64,000 nt of DNA from Ditylenchus dipsaci. Its lineage: Eukaryota > Nematoda > Chromadorea > Rhabditida > Anguinidae. Shown piece by piece: positions 30,789-42,917 of this stretch. Positions within the stretch are counted from its first letter, which is position 1; each line of letters starts with the position of its first letter. The position numbers and the translations under genes were made by a program. The notes beneath the pieces are model-generated. The model saw only the letters and a list, made by a program, of their open reading frames with translations, was not told where the DNA came from and made no database searches. The stretch is taken from the NCBI GenBank assembly GCA_004194705.1, contig SADC01001266.1:57593-121592 (forward strand). The letters are read 5' to 3'.

Positions 30789-33700
30789 CTGTTGTTTTCA
30801 CAAGTAGCATTGACTCCACAAGAACACATCCTTGAATAAGGTGGTGCATCTGCCCATTGCAAACCGTGCTGTTCATTCCTAGTAGCATACCAAGTGGATG
30901 GTCTTCGCTCACTCCCATAAGTCATCAGTTTGGTGCCTCCTTTGCACTCAAACCTCATGTATTGGCGGCAGGCCTCGAAACCTTCCACAAATCTGTCCAG
31001 CTCCACACCATGCACACCTTTGGCTGTCGCAGGATTGTAGGAATACTCAAGTACCTTTTTGACTGCTCCAGGCTCTGTCAGACCAGCCACTTGGATGCCT
31101 TCTGAAGGCAGATCATGGAGTAGAAGGGTCACTTCCAAACCTATTTCATCTTTTTCCAGGTCTTCTTGGTCTGAAGTAGATGGACTTGGAGAAATGGAAG
31201 TAGTAGGCGGAGTAGCCGCCAGACAGACTACTTCGAATGGATGTAGGGGTCCACCTCCGTCCAGGTCGATAGTCACATTTTCGCCTTCGAAGTGACCTGA
31301 TAGGGGAGAGCTCCTGGTGCGAGGTCGTCGACGCAGCCGATGGTCTTCACATGATCGAGGCAGCAGAGCTACAATAAATATTGAAGGTAAGCATTTCAGT
31401 GTGTAGAACCAAACACACTGGACTGTATTAGAAAAATTTGAGGATAGTTTTTTGGCCACTCGTTTTGGCCATTTTAGGGCCATTTTTTAAATTCAGGCCT
31501 TCTTTAAATTTTGATTTTTTGCAGCTTAAGACAAACGCTTGAAGCGGCTTGGCCTGACCTGCGCCCAAGACTTCGCCTTAGTTTAAAAAATTCATAAATG
31601 CACAAAACAATCAAAAAATTATAAATGCGCGAATTCAAACAAAAGGACACAAAAGTGGCCAAACGCCCAAAGTGGCCAATACAGTCAACCACTGATTTAA
31701 CGTACCTCACCCCAAAAGTTTGCTCCCGCCTAGGCTCCGACACTTTTTCAGCTCGATTTTTGAAGGTTTTTTTATTTCTGATTAGCAAGTTTGGTGCGAA
31801 AAAATTGCAAGGATTATAGTGTTGCCGGTCATTTTTAAATAATTTTTTTTGGTAAAAGGATCCGCGACCTTCAATTTAACGGCACCTATTTTTTTTAATA
31901 GAGGGTTGTTAAACGGTTTTTTTGAGGAAAAAGTCTTAGGATTTTGAAAAAAAGGTACCGAAATATTCGGCACTAAAGTATTACAACAGAATTAGCAAAA
32001 ACTTGGCAAAAAATGTCTGACCCTAAGCAGGAAAGAACTTTTTGATGGGGCGTTAAATCGGAAGTTGACTGTAGGTTGAAAAATTCAAATTTTTTAAGTT
32101 TTTTAACATTTGACAAAATCTCAGAACAGCCAGCTAATTTTCTTGTTAAATATTGTTGGACATGGCGAAAAAAAGCTTACATGTATGACAGAAAGTGCCA
32201 GAATAATGTTTTGGCAGCTACACCTGAAAGAATCTAATTCTGACTGAATGCATTGACCACCATTTTCACAGGGATTTGGAAGGCACCTAAAATTAGAGCT
32301 TAAAATTTAGTTTCTGTAAATTTTTAGCTATTACTTTTCCACAAATGAGCACTTGTCCTTGAGTATCTCTCCACTGACCACAAGGGCAGACTTAAGGTCG
32401 ACTGTGGTTGAGCGGTAGCAGCCGACGGCAGCTAGTCGAAATGAGGTCATTTTAAGACCTATTTTTCTGACTAGTGACCCTTCTAGCCAAAGAACTGTGA
32501 CCCCATCGACGTCTACATCCAGTCGGCCACCTCGAAGTTTAATGGAGAAGGAATGCCAGGCTCCATCAGCCACGTTGATCACTAAATTACCGTATAACCT
32601 CTATTAAACGGGCACCCCTACAGTTAACGTTTTTCAAATTTTCTTTACTTTTTTAACCCCAATATTGTTTATTTTTCGAAACGAACGACCACTCATTTTG
32701 TAGAGCTTCACAAACTCTACAAAATGAGTGGTCGTCCGTTTCGAAAAATAAACAATATTTGGGTTAAAAAGCAAAGCAAATTTGAAAAACGTTAACTGTA
32801 GGGGTGCCCGTTTAATAGAGGTTATACGGTATATATTTTATTTCGTTTTTTTTCAACAAAGTCTTTTGACACTAGAGTAACCGCTTGTTTAATTTATTGT
32901 GTTTTATTTCGATTTTCGACGATAGTAAATTAAATTTTAAAAAAATGATCTTTGAAGGTCATCTGCCCCTTTGAACAATCGAGTTCTAGTTTCTGCGCAT
33001 GCAACTAAAATTCTGACCACTAATTTGTGTCGATTTGCTTAAAAAAATTGCTCTCTAAGTTTGGGGAGGAGAAGAATGGGCCATTTAAATTGTGCCCATT
33101 CGATTTGGCCCCTTTTCAAGTTATGACAATGTAAATAGGGCCAATTTCAAAATGGGCCACGATTTTGAATCAAACAACAGCTAAAAAATTGCCTATAAGT
33201 TGGCCCAATTTGAAATCGGTCCAATTTGAAATGGCGCAATTTGCATTGGCGCAATTTGAAAAGGCCCAATTTGAAGGAAGCCCAAATTGAATGGGCCCGA
33301 TTTGAAATGGCCCATTCTTCTCTTCCCGCTATAAAACTAACTTTGAATTCCATGTAGAAATTTCGAATTCCCACGGAGACAACAATCTTTTAAACTTAAA
33401 AAAATCAAAAAAATTCAGTTTTCGAAGGATTTTTGTCTCAGTGGGAATTCGAAATTTTGCCACAAATTTAAACTAAAAGAGCAGTTTTTCAAGCAAGTCG
33501 ACCATGCTTAACACGAATTTAGTATCAGAATTTAAGGTTTCTGCTCTAATTTGGCATGCGCTGAAATTAGGTATTTGCTGGTTCAGAATGGCAGCTGACC
33601 TTGTTATTGTACCTTTTTAAATTTTTGTCCGTCGTTTTCAGCCTAGAATTTTGAGTACTACACAACACATAGAAAAAGCCGCTGTCGTAGTGTTGAAGCT

Positions 33701-36700
33701 ATGATAAACGTTGCAAATTTTACAAAAATTGAAAGTCAAAAAAATATTTTTCTTAATCCACTAACTTGGCATGGATGTTTGCCGGATCTGTTTGTTCTCA
33801 GCTTCCAGCACCAAAGACATGGTATCGTCGACCAGTATCTCCAGCAGGGTTTGATTCAAACCATTCAAAATGCTTAGCAACGAAGCTGCTTTAGGTAGCA
33901 ACCTGAACTCGAGAGTAAAAGGCAGGAAGGAGTAGGCTAGCTGGACACTTCCACTCTTAATGGTCAGGGTTTGTGGCGAGGCATCTAAATTAACAAATAT
34001 TATTAGTTTTGCATGAAATTTCTGGTTTGAAGGGTTACATGGCATTCCTGATGAGTCTCCATCGGAGCATAGGCCAGCAGGTTGACGTTGTTCAATAGAA
34101 TTCTGGACAGACAGCCATGGTAGGTGGTTTGGATATCGGAGCTGTACTGATCTTCTGGTCGACCACCTATTTCTAGCTGAAAAAGACGTAAGCTTGACAA
34201 ATTTTTTCTGGGTGCTATATTTGACCCAGCGATTTCGGCCATCTCAACCATGGTCAATTGTATTTTAGGAAAAAGATTCCAAGCCCAAAGTGCCTTTAAC
34301 CTTATTTTATGTCTTTTTCAAGTTTGAGATTTTGCCAGAAAATGGTTAGTACCATTTCTCTAAAAGAGACAAATACTACCTGTTTCAGAATGCTTTGGAT
34401 GCTTACTACAGTCAAACCTCGATAAACAGGCACCCCAAAAAATTCGTTCCCCAGCTTGGTCCTATACTTTTTTTAGCTCGATTTTCAAAGCTTTTTTCAA
34501 ATTCTGTTTTGACAGTCTGGTTCCAAATATCGCAAGGACTTCGATTTTGCCGATTCTTTTTCAGAATCCAAAAACTTTTTTCTCTGAAAAAGCAAAACCT
34601 CGATAAACGGGCACTCATTTCAGAAATTGGGTGCCCCTTCATCAAGGTTTTGCTTTTTTAGAAAAAAAGTTTTTGGATTCTGAAAAACTATAGGTAAAAC
34701 CTGGGGACTGTTATATGTGTTGGTACCAACTATTTAGGACCATATTGTCAAAACAGAATTTAAAAAAGCTTTGAAAATCGAGCTAAACAAGTGTCGGGCC
34801 CAGCTGGGGAACGAACTTTTGGGGGTGCCCGTTTATCGAGGTTTGACTGTATAAACAAAGCAAAAAAGGTAAAAAGCTAGGTGTTAATGCACGGCATAGG
34901 CATCAAAAAATTTAAAGAAGACAGAAATGGAATTCATCTGACGAAACAAAACCCAGGGTGATCGTTAAATCAAGACTTGTCTGTATACAATTTTTTGTAA
35001 AATTAGGCCTGTCTTTTTGTATATGAGAATTCCAGTTACAGAATGATCATAAAATTGAGATAAAAAACAAAATTGGAAAAGTCTTTTTTCGAGAAAAACG
35101 CACCAACTTTACCTATTCTGTTTACCTTTTGTCTCTTCTAGGGAAGGTAATTAAGAAATTTTATACGGTTCCAGTAGCATTGTTAAAACCCTCTATTCGG
35201 AGCGGCAAAATTGCGCGCCAACTTTTTCTTTCAGTTAAAAAAGCAAATTTCAAATAATTTTTTCAAGAGTGATGATACCATCAGGTAGCCCTAAGATTTT
35301 AGTTTCTTAAAAAAGGTCATTTGTTGAAACACGCTTGCGAAATATGGCATAAAAAACTAAAAGTATGAAACAAATCCGAAAATGATCGCTCTCTCTGATT
35401 TGTTTCATACTTCTAGCTTTTTGTGCCATATTTTAAGAGCATGTTTTCACAAATGATACCTCATAAGAAACTAGAATTTTAGGACTACCTGATAGTTTTA
35501 TCACTTTTCAAAAAATTGTTTAAATTATTGCCTCTTTGACTAAAAGAAAAAAGGTGGTGCTCGATTTCCTGGCGCACAATTTTCGCCTGTCCCTCTTTTA
35601 CCGACGAAATGCCTTTTTGTTTCATTTACCTGATAATTAAAGTCAAGTTTCCTGTACAATCCTGATGGAGTTGTTGAGTTGACAAGCACTCCGTCAACAA
35701 ACAATTGGACTGAGTCAAATTGGTGATTCCACCTGAGCTCATGCCATTCTCCATCATTCAAAGCTTTGCCTCCAGAGATTGAGCTTCTGGACAGAGAGCC
35801 AAAGTCAAACATGGTCTCAGCTCTGCCATCTACAATATCAAAATAGTGATTTTTTACTTTTGAAAAAGTTGAAAAAAGTATACTAGAAAGTTGGGCCACC
35901 AGCATGTCTCCCTGGTCAGCCATGGAAAAGAAAAATATTCCATTTTGGAAAGTTCTGAAGTTCACCACTAGTTCATTTTCATACATGGACACAAGCCTGG
36001 CTTGGTGGGTGTCGACTACAAAAGGCTGGGCGTCTAGGTAGATAGGTTGAAATCCTGTAAAAATGCTCACGCTTAAATCGTTACATCGCATAGATGCACA
36101 ATTTTTTTGATAAAGCTTGATTTTTTCTGCATTTCGTCAATGACTCAAAAGTAAAATTCTGACCACCCTTTGTTTTGTTTTCATATTTTGCTGCTTAGCA
36201 CTTTTTGATGAAAAAAATCTAACTGCATTCTGGATGGTTCATCCTTGACAAAGGTTTTAGCGAAAAAGAATGTGGAAAAATATGCCTTGGTCCCTGTTGT
36301 TGTTTTAAGACTTATTTCAAAAATACTGGCCCTATCCTTCGATGGGAGTTTTTTTTGGCATTTGCACACTTGGGGAAAAGAAAGAAGAAGAAAGAAATTT
36401 CAAAAAAAGAAATTTCGACGCTACTCGTTTATATCCCACCCAAAAAACCTACTCGGTTTTACCCCTCCCAATAATTTTTAGGGGTATCTAAAACCATAAT
36501 TTTTAATATAAAATAGCCGGTATAAGTAATGGCTTGGCCCTGAGCCTAAGCCTAAGGGCCAAAGCCTAAGGGCTAAGCCTAATTCCGAAGCCTAAAAATT
36601 ATTGGGAGGGGTAAAACCGAGTAGCTGTTTTTGGGAGGGGTATAAACGAGTAGCGTCGAAATTTCTTTTCCCTTTTTCTGTTAACTGTGAATCAAGGCAA

Positions 36701-37686
36701 ATAGTCAAATCAATAGTGTCAAATCAATAAATAGTCAAATAGTCAAAATCTTGGTAACAAACTTTTTTTTATTTTTAGTAAGAAAGACGTTAAGAAAAAA
36801 CTTTTTCTTTATCGTTTTTAGCGTATAAGAGTTACTTAAAATACGTTTAAACACTATTCATAGTTAACACAAGAAGAGCCCCCAAGTGCACAAGTACCTT
36901 TTTGTAATGCTTTATCCGCCCGTGTGGTTTTTGTGATTTCTTAGGCTTATGCAGTCTTTGGCCAGCGTATGTTAGGACAGACTCGCAAATAATCAAACAT
37001 ATTCTAGCCTTAAAAATGGGAAGGAGTGGAATGTGCCATTTTAGTTTGTGCCAATTCAAATTGTGCCTTTTCAGTTTGAGCACATTCAGTTTGTGCCTCT
37101 GCAGTTTGTGCCAATTTCAAATTGTGCCGGTTCAAATGGTGCCAAATACACTTTGTGCCAAGACTTTGGGTGATTTTTCCCTAACTATTTGAACCAAGGC
37201 AAATTCCCACCTCCATTGAAGTATACGGCCAAATTACTCAAATGCTTGAAACTTCGAATCGATCAAGCACTTGAACTTGTTTTTAACTAAGTAGTATAAC
37301 TTACTATAAGGACAGGCAGTTATCACAATCACTGGAGAAATTTCTTCTTGAGCATCACTTTCGAACACAGACACTATTTTTACAGCTGACGTCAGTAGGT
37401 TGACATTCTGCCACTCCAAATTGGCTGAGGAAATGGAGGAGTATATCACCTGAAACACACATTGCTAGACATAACTATAACAAGTAGCTATATACCAGAG
37501 TCTCTCCATTCTGTCGCCTGACCAAAGGCTGGTTTGCTTGTGTATTGTACAGGGCAGACTCATCCTCAGCAGTCTGGACATAAAAGGCACCTAGAGGCGC
37601 AACCACTGCTATCCTCTGGATCACATGCAAGGTTCTGAGGTCAGCTATGTGGTTGGTGTACTGTTGGTCAAAGCAGTCCTGACTTG
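30789..37686 (-). CDS. CASPR/neurexin-IV-like adhesion receptor (middle exons)
   Basis: I read nine exons (minus strand): 37686-37496, 37449-37305, 36054-35884, 35829-35630, 34176-34039, 33984-33766, 32581-32335, 32286-32181 and 31368-30789. In order they encode the second half of an F5/8C (discoidin) domain ending ITACPY, LamG 1 (VNFRTFQNGIFFF, DGEWHELRWNH, LEIGG), LamG 2 (DGAWHSFSIKLRGG), an EGF module (CLPNPCENGGQC) and a fibrinogen-like module (HPFEVVCLA, ACRQYMRFEC, CSCGVNATC). That order is diagnostic of contactin-associated proteins (CNTNAP, Drosophila Nrx-IV, nematode nlr-1), which organise cell junctions. The start and everything after the fibrinogen-like module (LamG 3-4, EGF 2, membrane anchor) are not found. 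Phase breaks by one base at the 34039/33984 junction and inside the EGF exon (A4 run at 32209-32212). An S/T/P-rich insert sits in the fibrinogen-like module. Confidence 0.85.
31682..32071. mobile_element. TA-flanked CAGTCAACCACTGATTTAAC element in an intron
   Basis: CAGTCAACCACTGATTTAAC at the left and GTTAAATCGGAAGTTGACTG at the right are inverted, with TA on both sides. The AAGTTTGCTCCCGCCTAGGC core is shared with the CAGTCG family. It lies in the intron between the EGF and fibrinogen-like exons. Confidence 0.75.
32590..32829. mobile_element. CCGTATAACC fold-back MITE next to a splice acceptor
   Basis: CCGTATAACCTCTATTAAAC is inverted at the right end, TA stands on both sides, and the interior arms match the copy at 11034-11274. 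On the minus strand its edge is only eight bases before the first base of the LamG 2 exon at 32581. Confidence 0.8.
33063..33340. mobile_element. GGGGAGGAGAAGAATG element with TTTGAAATGGCCC units
   Basis: It is a longer relative of the MITE at 27240-27398. The termini are the same, and the right arm is an array of CAATTTGAAATGGCGC-like units. The right terminus is altered (CTTCTCTTCCCGC) and no matching 8-bp flanks are seen. Confidence 0.7.
34409..34849. mobile_element. CAGTCAAACCTCGATAAAC element, TA-flanked
   Basis: The termini CAGTCAAACCTCGATAAAC are perfectly inverted at the right, with TA on both sides. Subterminal AATTCGTTCCCCAGCTTGG and an internal AAAGCAAAACCTCGATAAAC hairpin make a nested palindrome. 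It lies upstream of the exon at 34176, inside a CASPR-like intron. Confidence 0.8.
35215..35565. repeat. Fold-back element in a CASPR-like intron
   Basis: TTTTTCAAGAGTGATGATACCATCAGGTAG-type sequence at about 35255-35290 pairs with the inverse at about 35485-35515, and AAAGTATGAAACAAATC at about 35360 is inverted at about 35400. It ends about 65 bp from the exon at 35630-35829. Confidence 0.65.
36055..37304. other. CASPR-like intron holding two repeats
   Basis: A palindrome at 36411-36667 pairs AAATTTCGACGCTACTCGTT with its inverse and contains a second pair, CTCGGTTTTACCCCTCCCAA. At 37019-37150 a directional array of TTTGTGCCAATT/CAGTTTGTGCC units follows GGGAAGGAGTGGAATG, resembling the terminal type of 33063-33340. 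No exon is recognisable between them. Confidence 0.6.
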
Positions 37687-37699
37687 CTGAAAACACATT

Positions 37700-38015
37700 T
37701 TTTTCAGTTATTTAATTAAAATTAATATTTTTTAGATTTTTCTGTAAAATCTGTTTATACAGTCTGATAGCCCCTATTTGGTTTGCCATCAAAGACCCTG
37801 AGGTACAAGACCTCCCATTTTTTTTAAAGTGACCCAAATCACATACTAAACTGTTTTTTGCTCGAAAAGTTTAAAAAAAAAGAGATTAAAAAATGTCCTT
37901 ATTTAAAAGTTTCGTCTTTATTTTGGGTCCTCAAATCTTACTTTTTTTTTTCAAATTTCCTGTCAAGATTTTATTTTTTTATACCACAAAAGAGCAATAA
38001 GCACTGCATAAAATA
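37700..38015. repeat. T-rich hAT-like repeat fragment
   Basis: From about 37880 the phrases AAAATGTCC, GTCTTTATTTTGGGTCCTC and GCAATAAGCACTGCATAAAA match the family at 17489-17683. It is split by the element at 38016-38426 and resumes at about 38430-38470 (AAAACGTTATAAAAGGTCC). Confidence 0.55.
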
Positions 38016-38426
38016 CAGTCGGACCTGGATACAACAGCGCCCAAGGGACCGACCCTATCGTGGTGTTGTATCGAAGTAGCGTTGTATCGAGGGTTGACTT
38101 GACTTAAATTTAGTCAAAGCTGACTAAATCGGTCCATTTTCGGGTAATGTTATATCGGGGTGGTGTTACCGTATTTTCTCTATTGAATGCCACCTCTCTA
38201 ATAAATGCCCCCCTCTCAATGACCTATATTTCAGCCCAGAAAAATAATTTTGCAAATTTGTTTTTTGCGTTTTCTTAGTTAGCACGAGTTTACCTGATTC
38301 CACTTTTCAGATTTTGGTTGAGCACCCAAAAATCTAAAAATCGACCCAATTTTTTCCAACTTTTTTAGTTTTGAACAATAGAGAAAAAACGGTACATCAG
38401 TTAGGTGTCGTATCCAGGTTAGACTG
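38016..38426. mobile_element. CAGTCGGACCTGGATAC element with a nested CCGTATT copy
   Basis: CAGTCGGACCTGGATAC and, inverted, GTATCCAGGTTAGACTG are flanked by TA. At 38169-38392 a CCGTATTTTCTCTATTGAAT element, also TA-flanked, is inserted. The order of events is therefore T-rich hAT-like repeat, then this element, then the CCGTATT copy. Confidence 0.75.
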
Positions 38427-38779
38427 TAGCATATTTTTGCGAAAACGTTATAAAAGGTCCTTATTTTGAGAGAGTGTCTTTACTTTCAAATAATAGACGC
38501 AAGCCTACAAAACTATATGAACAATGTCTTACAAGGGCACCTCAAGAACTTGTTTTTCACTCGCAAATTAGAATTTGGTCTCATTTGATAGCCAGTATGC
38601 GACTTTAAATCAAATCTTTCGAGATCTCGGGCCCATAGACCAAAAAGTTGGGATAACAAGGCTTGTAAAGTATTGAAAAACCACAGGGGGAGAAAGGCAT
38701 TTTTGAATTTAAATGGGGCTTTATACACGCATTGCCTAGGTCACAGGTTCGAATACCACTGGTGCACACTCGTTTTTAC

Positions 38780-38932
38780 GGCAACCAGACATTTTCTAAT
38801 ATTTTTAGAATTTGTCGCGCGACATTTTCTAATATTTTTTCGGTCGATTCGGTCGTTTCGCCGAATTTACCGAAAAAATATTAGAAAATGTCGCGCGACA
38901 AATTCTAAAAATATTAGAAATGTCTGGTTGCC
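38780..38932. mobile_element. hAT-like MITE, GGCAACCAGACATTTTCTA ends
   Basis: It starts GGCAACCAGACATTTTCTAA and ends with the inverse. Both flanks are GTTTTTAC (38772-38779 and 38933-38940), an exact 8-bp duplication. Related to the 78-bp palindrome at 8843-8920. Confidence 0.8.
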
Positions 38933-39135
38933 GTTTTTACCGACTTTTATTTAGAAGTTTAGTTTCTAAATGATATTCAGGCTATTAGCCATCTAAAAAG
39001 TTTATTAGCAAAGGGTGAACTTGAAGAATTGAAGTGAAAAAATTCGAGTGCACCCAGTGATATTCGAACCTGTGACCTAGGCCATGCGTGTATAAAGCCC
39101 CATTTAAATTCAAAAATGCCTTGGTCCCTCTGTGG

Positions 39136-39359
39136 CAGGGTGGCCAGATGTCCTGCTTTAGCAGGAATTTCCTGCTTTTTGGTTTTGAAATCTGCTTTTT
39201 GACAGTGAAAAAGCAGGAATTTTATAGGAATTTTATGTTCATTCCTGCTTTTTGCAGATTTTTTGTTTCAAAATCCTGCTTTTTGCAGATTTTTTGTTTC
39301 AAAATCCTGCTTTTCGACATCAATATCCTGCTTTGAAGATTTTGCATCTGGCCACCCTG
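39136..39359. mobile_element. hAT-like MITE, CAGGGTGGCCAGATG ends
   Basis: CAGGGTGGCCAGATG and its inverse bound 224 bp of repeated CCTGCTTTTTGCAGATTTT-type sequence. Flanks are CTCTGTGG on both sides (39128-39135 and 39360-39367). The opposite palindrome arm shows the empty site near 38683. Confidence 0.85.
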
Positions 39360-39483
39360 CTCTGTGGGTTTTCAATACTTTACGAGCCTTCTTATCTCAA
39401 CTTTTTGGCCTATAGGCCCGAGATCTCAACAGATTTGATTTACAGTCGCATACTGGCTGTCCAATGAGACCAAACTCTAATTT

Positions 39484-39833
39484 ATAATATTTATAAAAAT
39501 TTATAAAAAAAATATTTATCTCATATTTATAAAAGTTTGATATAAATTATTTGGTGATAATTTAAACGATTTTTGAATATGTTTTGATATTTTCAATCAG
39601 CACTTACCACATAGTTTAAAAAAGCAGCAAAGAAATAAATACACTCCCATTTTTTCCTTCTAATGAAAAAATTGTTATAGAACATGCTTGTTTATTTACA
39701 TAAACAAAGGGAATAAATAATTTAGCGATGCAGCTACATCTGAAAGTTAAAAACATTTTTTTATCTTGATTTTTTAACATTTCATATTGAAAAAAATGAA
39801 AAGAATGATGAAAAATAAAAATACCGTATTTCC
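39484..39833. other. AT-rich spacer, no gene seen
   Basis: Mostly AATTTATAAAAA-type low-complexity sequence, with no coding or RNA feature. Confidence 0.4.
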
Positions 39834-40066
39834 TCTAATTTCTCCACTCCCTCTAATTACTCCGCCCCCCCCCTAACTTCAGGTGGTCTGAAATTTCTGT
39901 TTTCATTTACTGTTTGAGCTGTGTAAAAAGTGCCTGAGAGGGATTTTGAAAATCTAACAGGCACTTTTTACACAGCTCAAACAGTAAATGAAAACAGAAA
40001 TTTCAGACCACCTGAAGTTTGAAAAAATTGGGAGAGATTATTGGGGAGAAATTAGAGGAAATACGG
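39834..40066. mobile_element. CCGTATTTCCTCTAATTTCTCC MITE
   Basis: Complete copy with TA on both sides. Long inverted arms (GGTGGTCTGAAATTTCTGTT with its inverse) meet near 39945. Confidence 0.85.
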
Positions 40067-40263
40067 TAAATTAATGAAATAATTATGGCAAAATTTTTGT
40101 CAAAGAAATATTTGTAATGTTGTGTAACTGAACGAGAAAACTGACCAAGTGTTTTTTATCGGCATACGGACGTTTAGCGGGTATTCGCTACTAGGGTCGA
40201 ATTTTTTATTTTTTAACGGAAAAAAACTATAAAATGAATATTCTGACAAATAAACAAAAAGTA

Positions 40264-40513
40264 CCGTATTTCCTCTAATTAGCCCACCGGTGGGTTCTTT
40301 TTTTAATCACTCGAAAATCGGAAAAATTTGAAATCGATCTCAAGTTTTTCTGTTAAAAATTACAAATCTGAAAAGCTATATCGGTAGAGCTCGCGGGAAC
40401 TAAGAATACGCAATAAACAGCTTGCAAAATATTCACCCTATTCCGAAATACAGACCCTCAAAGTCGAGAGGGTGGGTTTATTAGAGGAGGTGGGCTAATT
40501 AGAGGAAATACGG
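40264..40513. mobile_element. CCGTATTTCCTCTAATTAGC MITE
   Basis: Complete copy with TA on both sides and inverted CCTCTAATTAGCCCACC. The interior (CACTCGAAAATCGGAAAAAT...AGCTCGCGGGAACTAAG) differs from the copy next to it. Confidence 0.85.
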
Positions 40514-40679
40514 TATTGAACAAAATATTGAATTATAATTATAAATTAAACAAAGAAGTTATTAACAAGTATGACTAAACCGTGAATATAAAAAGGCCAA
40601 ATTATAATTATAGGTTTTTGAGAAAAATTAAAAAGACAAATAATTTTTTCTTAAACTGTTAAATAAGCTGTGAAAAACG

Positions 40680-40965
40680 GGTTCTATATATGTTGGATGG
40701 CCACCGAAAAAATATGCCTTGGTCCCCCTGTTGATTTTTTCCCAAAAAAAAATACTTCCAATAATTTTGAAAGGGTAGTCTTGTAAATATGAATTTCAAC
40801 AAAAAAAAAGTATTTCAATTATTTTATTAACAGCACGAAAAAATTTTTTTTAGAAAAATTAGCTTGGGGGACCAAAGCAAATATTGAATTTTTCGCAAAC
40901 AAAACACAATAGGGGGTACCAAGGCATATTTTTGTTCGGAAGCCACAACAACACATATAGAACCA
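40680..40965. repeat. Fold-back element with the CCTTGGTCCCCCTGTTG motif
   Basis: GGTTCTATATATGTTGGATG with AAATATGCCTTGGTCCCCC at the left pairs with the inverse at about 40910-40962. The centre is A/T-rich with its own TTAGCTTGGGGGACC phrase. Confidence 0.7.
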
Positions 40966-42020
40966 ACACTTGAAATAATTGTGGCAGCAAAGAGCTTGAG
41001 AAAATACATAAAGCTACATTTTCTTTTATAATAATTTTCATTACAATCGAAATTTCTCAAAAGCAACCACCAATACTAAATCAAATGGACCATTTCACGG
41101 GTCCTTAAGCCCATCACCAAAAACAGGATGGAAGAAGAACAGTGAGAAATGGATATGCTCCTCCTGCTCTTTCCCCCAAAAAGGACACTTTTGCAGGGAG
41201 GGGGGCAAGGCAGGAAGTGACAATAGTGCACAAGCAGAACAGCAGGCAGACACACACAGCCGGTCCACTTGCCTCATTTACTGGCTAAAAGAGGTCTTTA
41301 GAGGGGCAGCTAAATGAGGAGGAGGGGGCAGCTCTTCCGTAAGCCCCTCGTTTTTGCTAAAGCCAGACAATACACTGCTGGGGATGGGGGCTAGGTGCGC
41401 AGGGTGAGAAGTAGTAGGGTAAACGAGGCAAGCCAAACACAGCTACAAGATTTATGGGTGAAGAGGCAAACACACTCTTAGCTAATGCTTCCCTATTTTT
41501 TTGGGTAGGGACAGAGGGCGGCTTTTTTTCTTACTTTTGCAAGAGATGTGCCAAAAATATGTTGTTGGAAAGAAAGCAGAAAAAAGGTTTTTTGGACCAG
41601 AAAAATAAGAGTGAAAATTGAGTAATAGGCGAGCAATACAGGGTAGAAAATAAATTTTGGAGAATTTTTTTGCTCATAACTTTTTTGTAGGTTGTATTTT
41701 CAGAAATATGATTTCGTACATCAGTTTAGATTGCATTCAGATTTTTTTGATGTCCTATTTGAAAATTGGAAATTTCGGATTTTGGTCCTCCTGTGGTCAA
41801 TGGTAAACTCTTGAAATTTATATGACCTAAACCACATGAAGGACCAAGGAAAATAAATTTGAAATTTTTTTATAGCAAGCTAAATCTATATGTGAGAACA
41901 TTTTTTGCTGATGCAGGATAAAAAGTGGCCCTATCCGCAAATAGGAGTTTTTTTTTGCCCTGGTCCCCTTGTTGTTGCTTTTAGTTATTTTTCATGCTTA
42001 GGCAAGGGTAGGCATATGTT
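40966..42020. other. Largely unique sequence, GC-balanced at 41095-41560
   Basis: No exon is recognised. The block at 41095-41560 is richer in G+C than its surroundings and not obviously repetitive, so a promoter or 5' exon of the minus-strand CASPR-like gene is possible but unsupported. Confidence 0.3.
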
Positions 42021-42330
42021 AGGACGGACAGCAGCCCAAGTGCACGCACCCTCTAAAGAAAATTTTTCTCTAAGCCAACTTTTTTTTATTTTTACCTACT
42101 TCACACCTTTTGCACTGAAAATACCAAAAGTATTAGGCCGCTTTGCGTCTATAGACTAGCACACATTGCAATAGATTGGGGTAAAAAAAAATAAGGGAAC
42201 CGAAAAAGGTAGGCTTAGAGAAAAATACTCTTTGGAGGGGGCGGATATTTGCACTTTTACGGTTAGGACGCACTCAAACATTAAGCTGAAATTGGTTTGA
42301 GACCGTCCTAAAATACGCTGGCGTCCCCTT
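42021..42330. repeat. Second copy of the AAAGAGTATTTTTCTCTAAGC fold-back
   Basis: AAGTGCACGCACCCTCTAAA and TTTTTCTCTAAGCC at the left pair with GGCTTAGAGAAAAATACTC at about 42208. The flanks (TAGGCATATGTTAGGACGG and CTTGCCTAAGCCTAG) occur with the other copy region at about 23580-24000. Confidence 0.65.
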
Positions 42331-42917
42331 GCCTAAGCCTAGAAAATCACAAAAAAGAACAGAGAAACGAATATTCGAGATAAGGGCTAAAAGTCCTCTT
42401 CTAGTATTATAGAGCCAAAAAAGCCATGAAAAAATGTTTCTAAATTTTTTGCCACACCCTGTAAACGTAGTAGTAGCAAAGAAATAGATGGCAATGCTAT
42501 ATTTATTAAAAAGAACATGGGTTTATGTGATGATATTAAGGGTTTTGAAACAGGTTCAGTAACTTTTTTTTGAATTTGATAAAAAGTAATTTGAAGATTT
42601 CTATGAAAATTTTTTTAGACTAAAAACTGGAAACAAGGAAAAAAGACATATTTACTCACTTGTGTGAGAAAATTAGTTAAAGAGTGGATATAGAAGAAAT
42701 TTCAGGTGTGGTTCACAGGCTTTACAAATTTTTAATAATAATTTTAAAAAAATGCAGGCTTTAGCGCTGACTCCGGTCTATTTTTCGCCTTGGTCGCAAA
42801 GCCAAGGCGAAAAAAAAATAAAAAAAGCACAAGGGACCAGGGCAAATAATGGACCGGCTTCGAGGACTAAATTAAGATTTTCAAATCCATAAATTTGTGT
42901 TTACTCGATCGACAACA
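42331..42917. other. Intergenic, no gene seen
   Basis: AT-rich sequence with one short hairpin (TTTTTCGCCTTGGTC with AAGCCAAGGCGAAAAA at about 42780-42815). No open frame of interest. Confidence 0.4.

Larger units (their letters stand above)
38568..39483. repeat. 0.9-kb palindrome with tRNA-like motifs and two nested MITEs
   Basis: TTAGAATTTGGTCTCATT at about 38568 is inverted at about 39465. The arms pair through GACTTTAAATCAAATC, GAGATCTCGGGCCCATAG and ATACACGCATTGCCTAGGTC with ACAGGTTCGAATACCACTGG at 38722-38762 (inverted at about 39048-39100). The last part resembles the 3' half of a tRNA with its B box. Insertions at 38780-38932 and 39136-39359 interrupt the arms. Confidence 0.75.
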
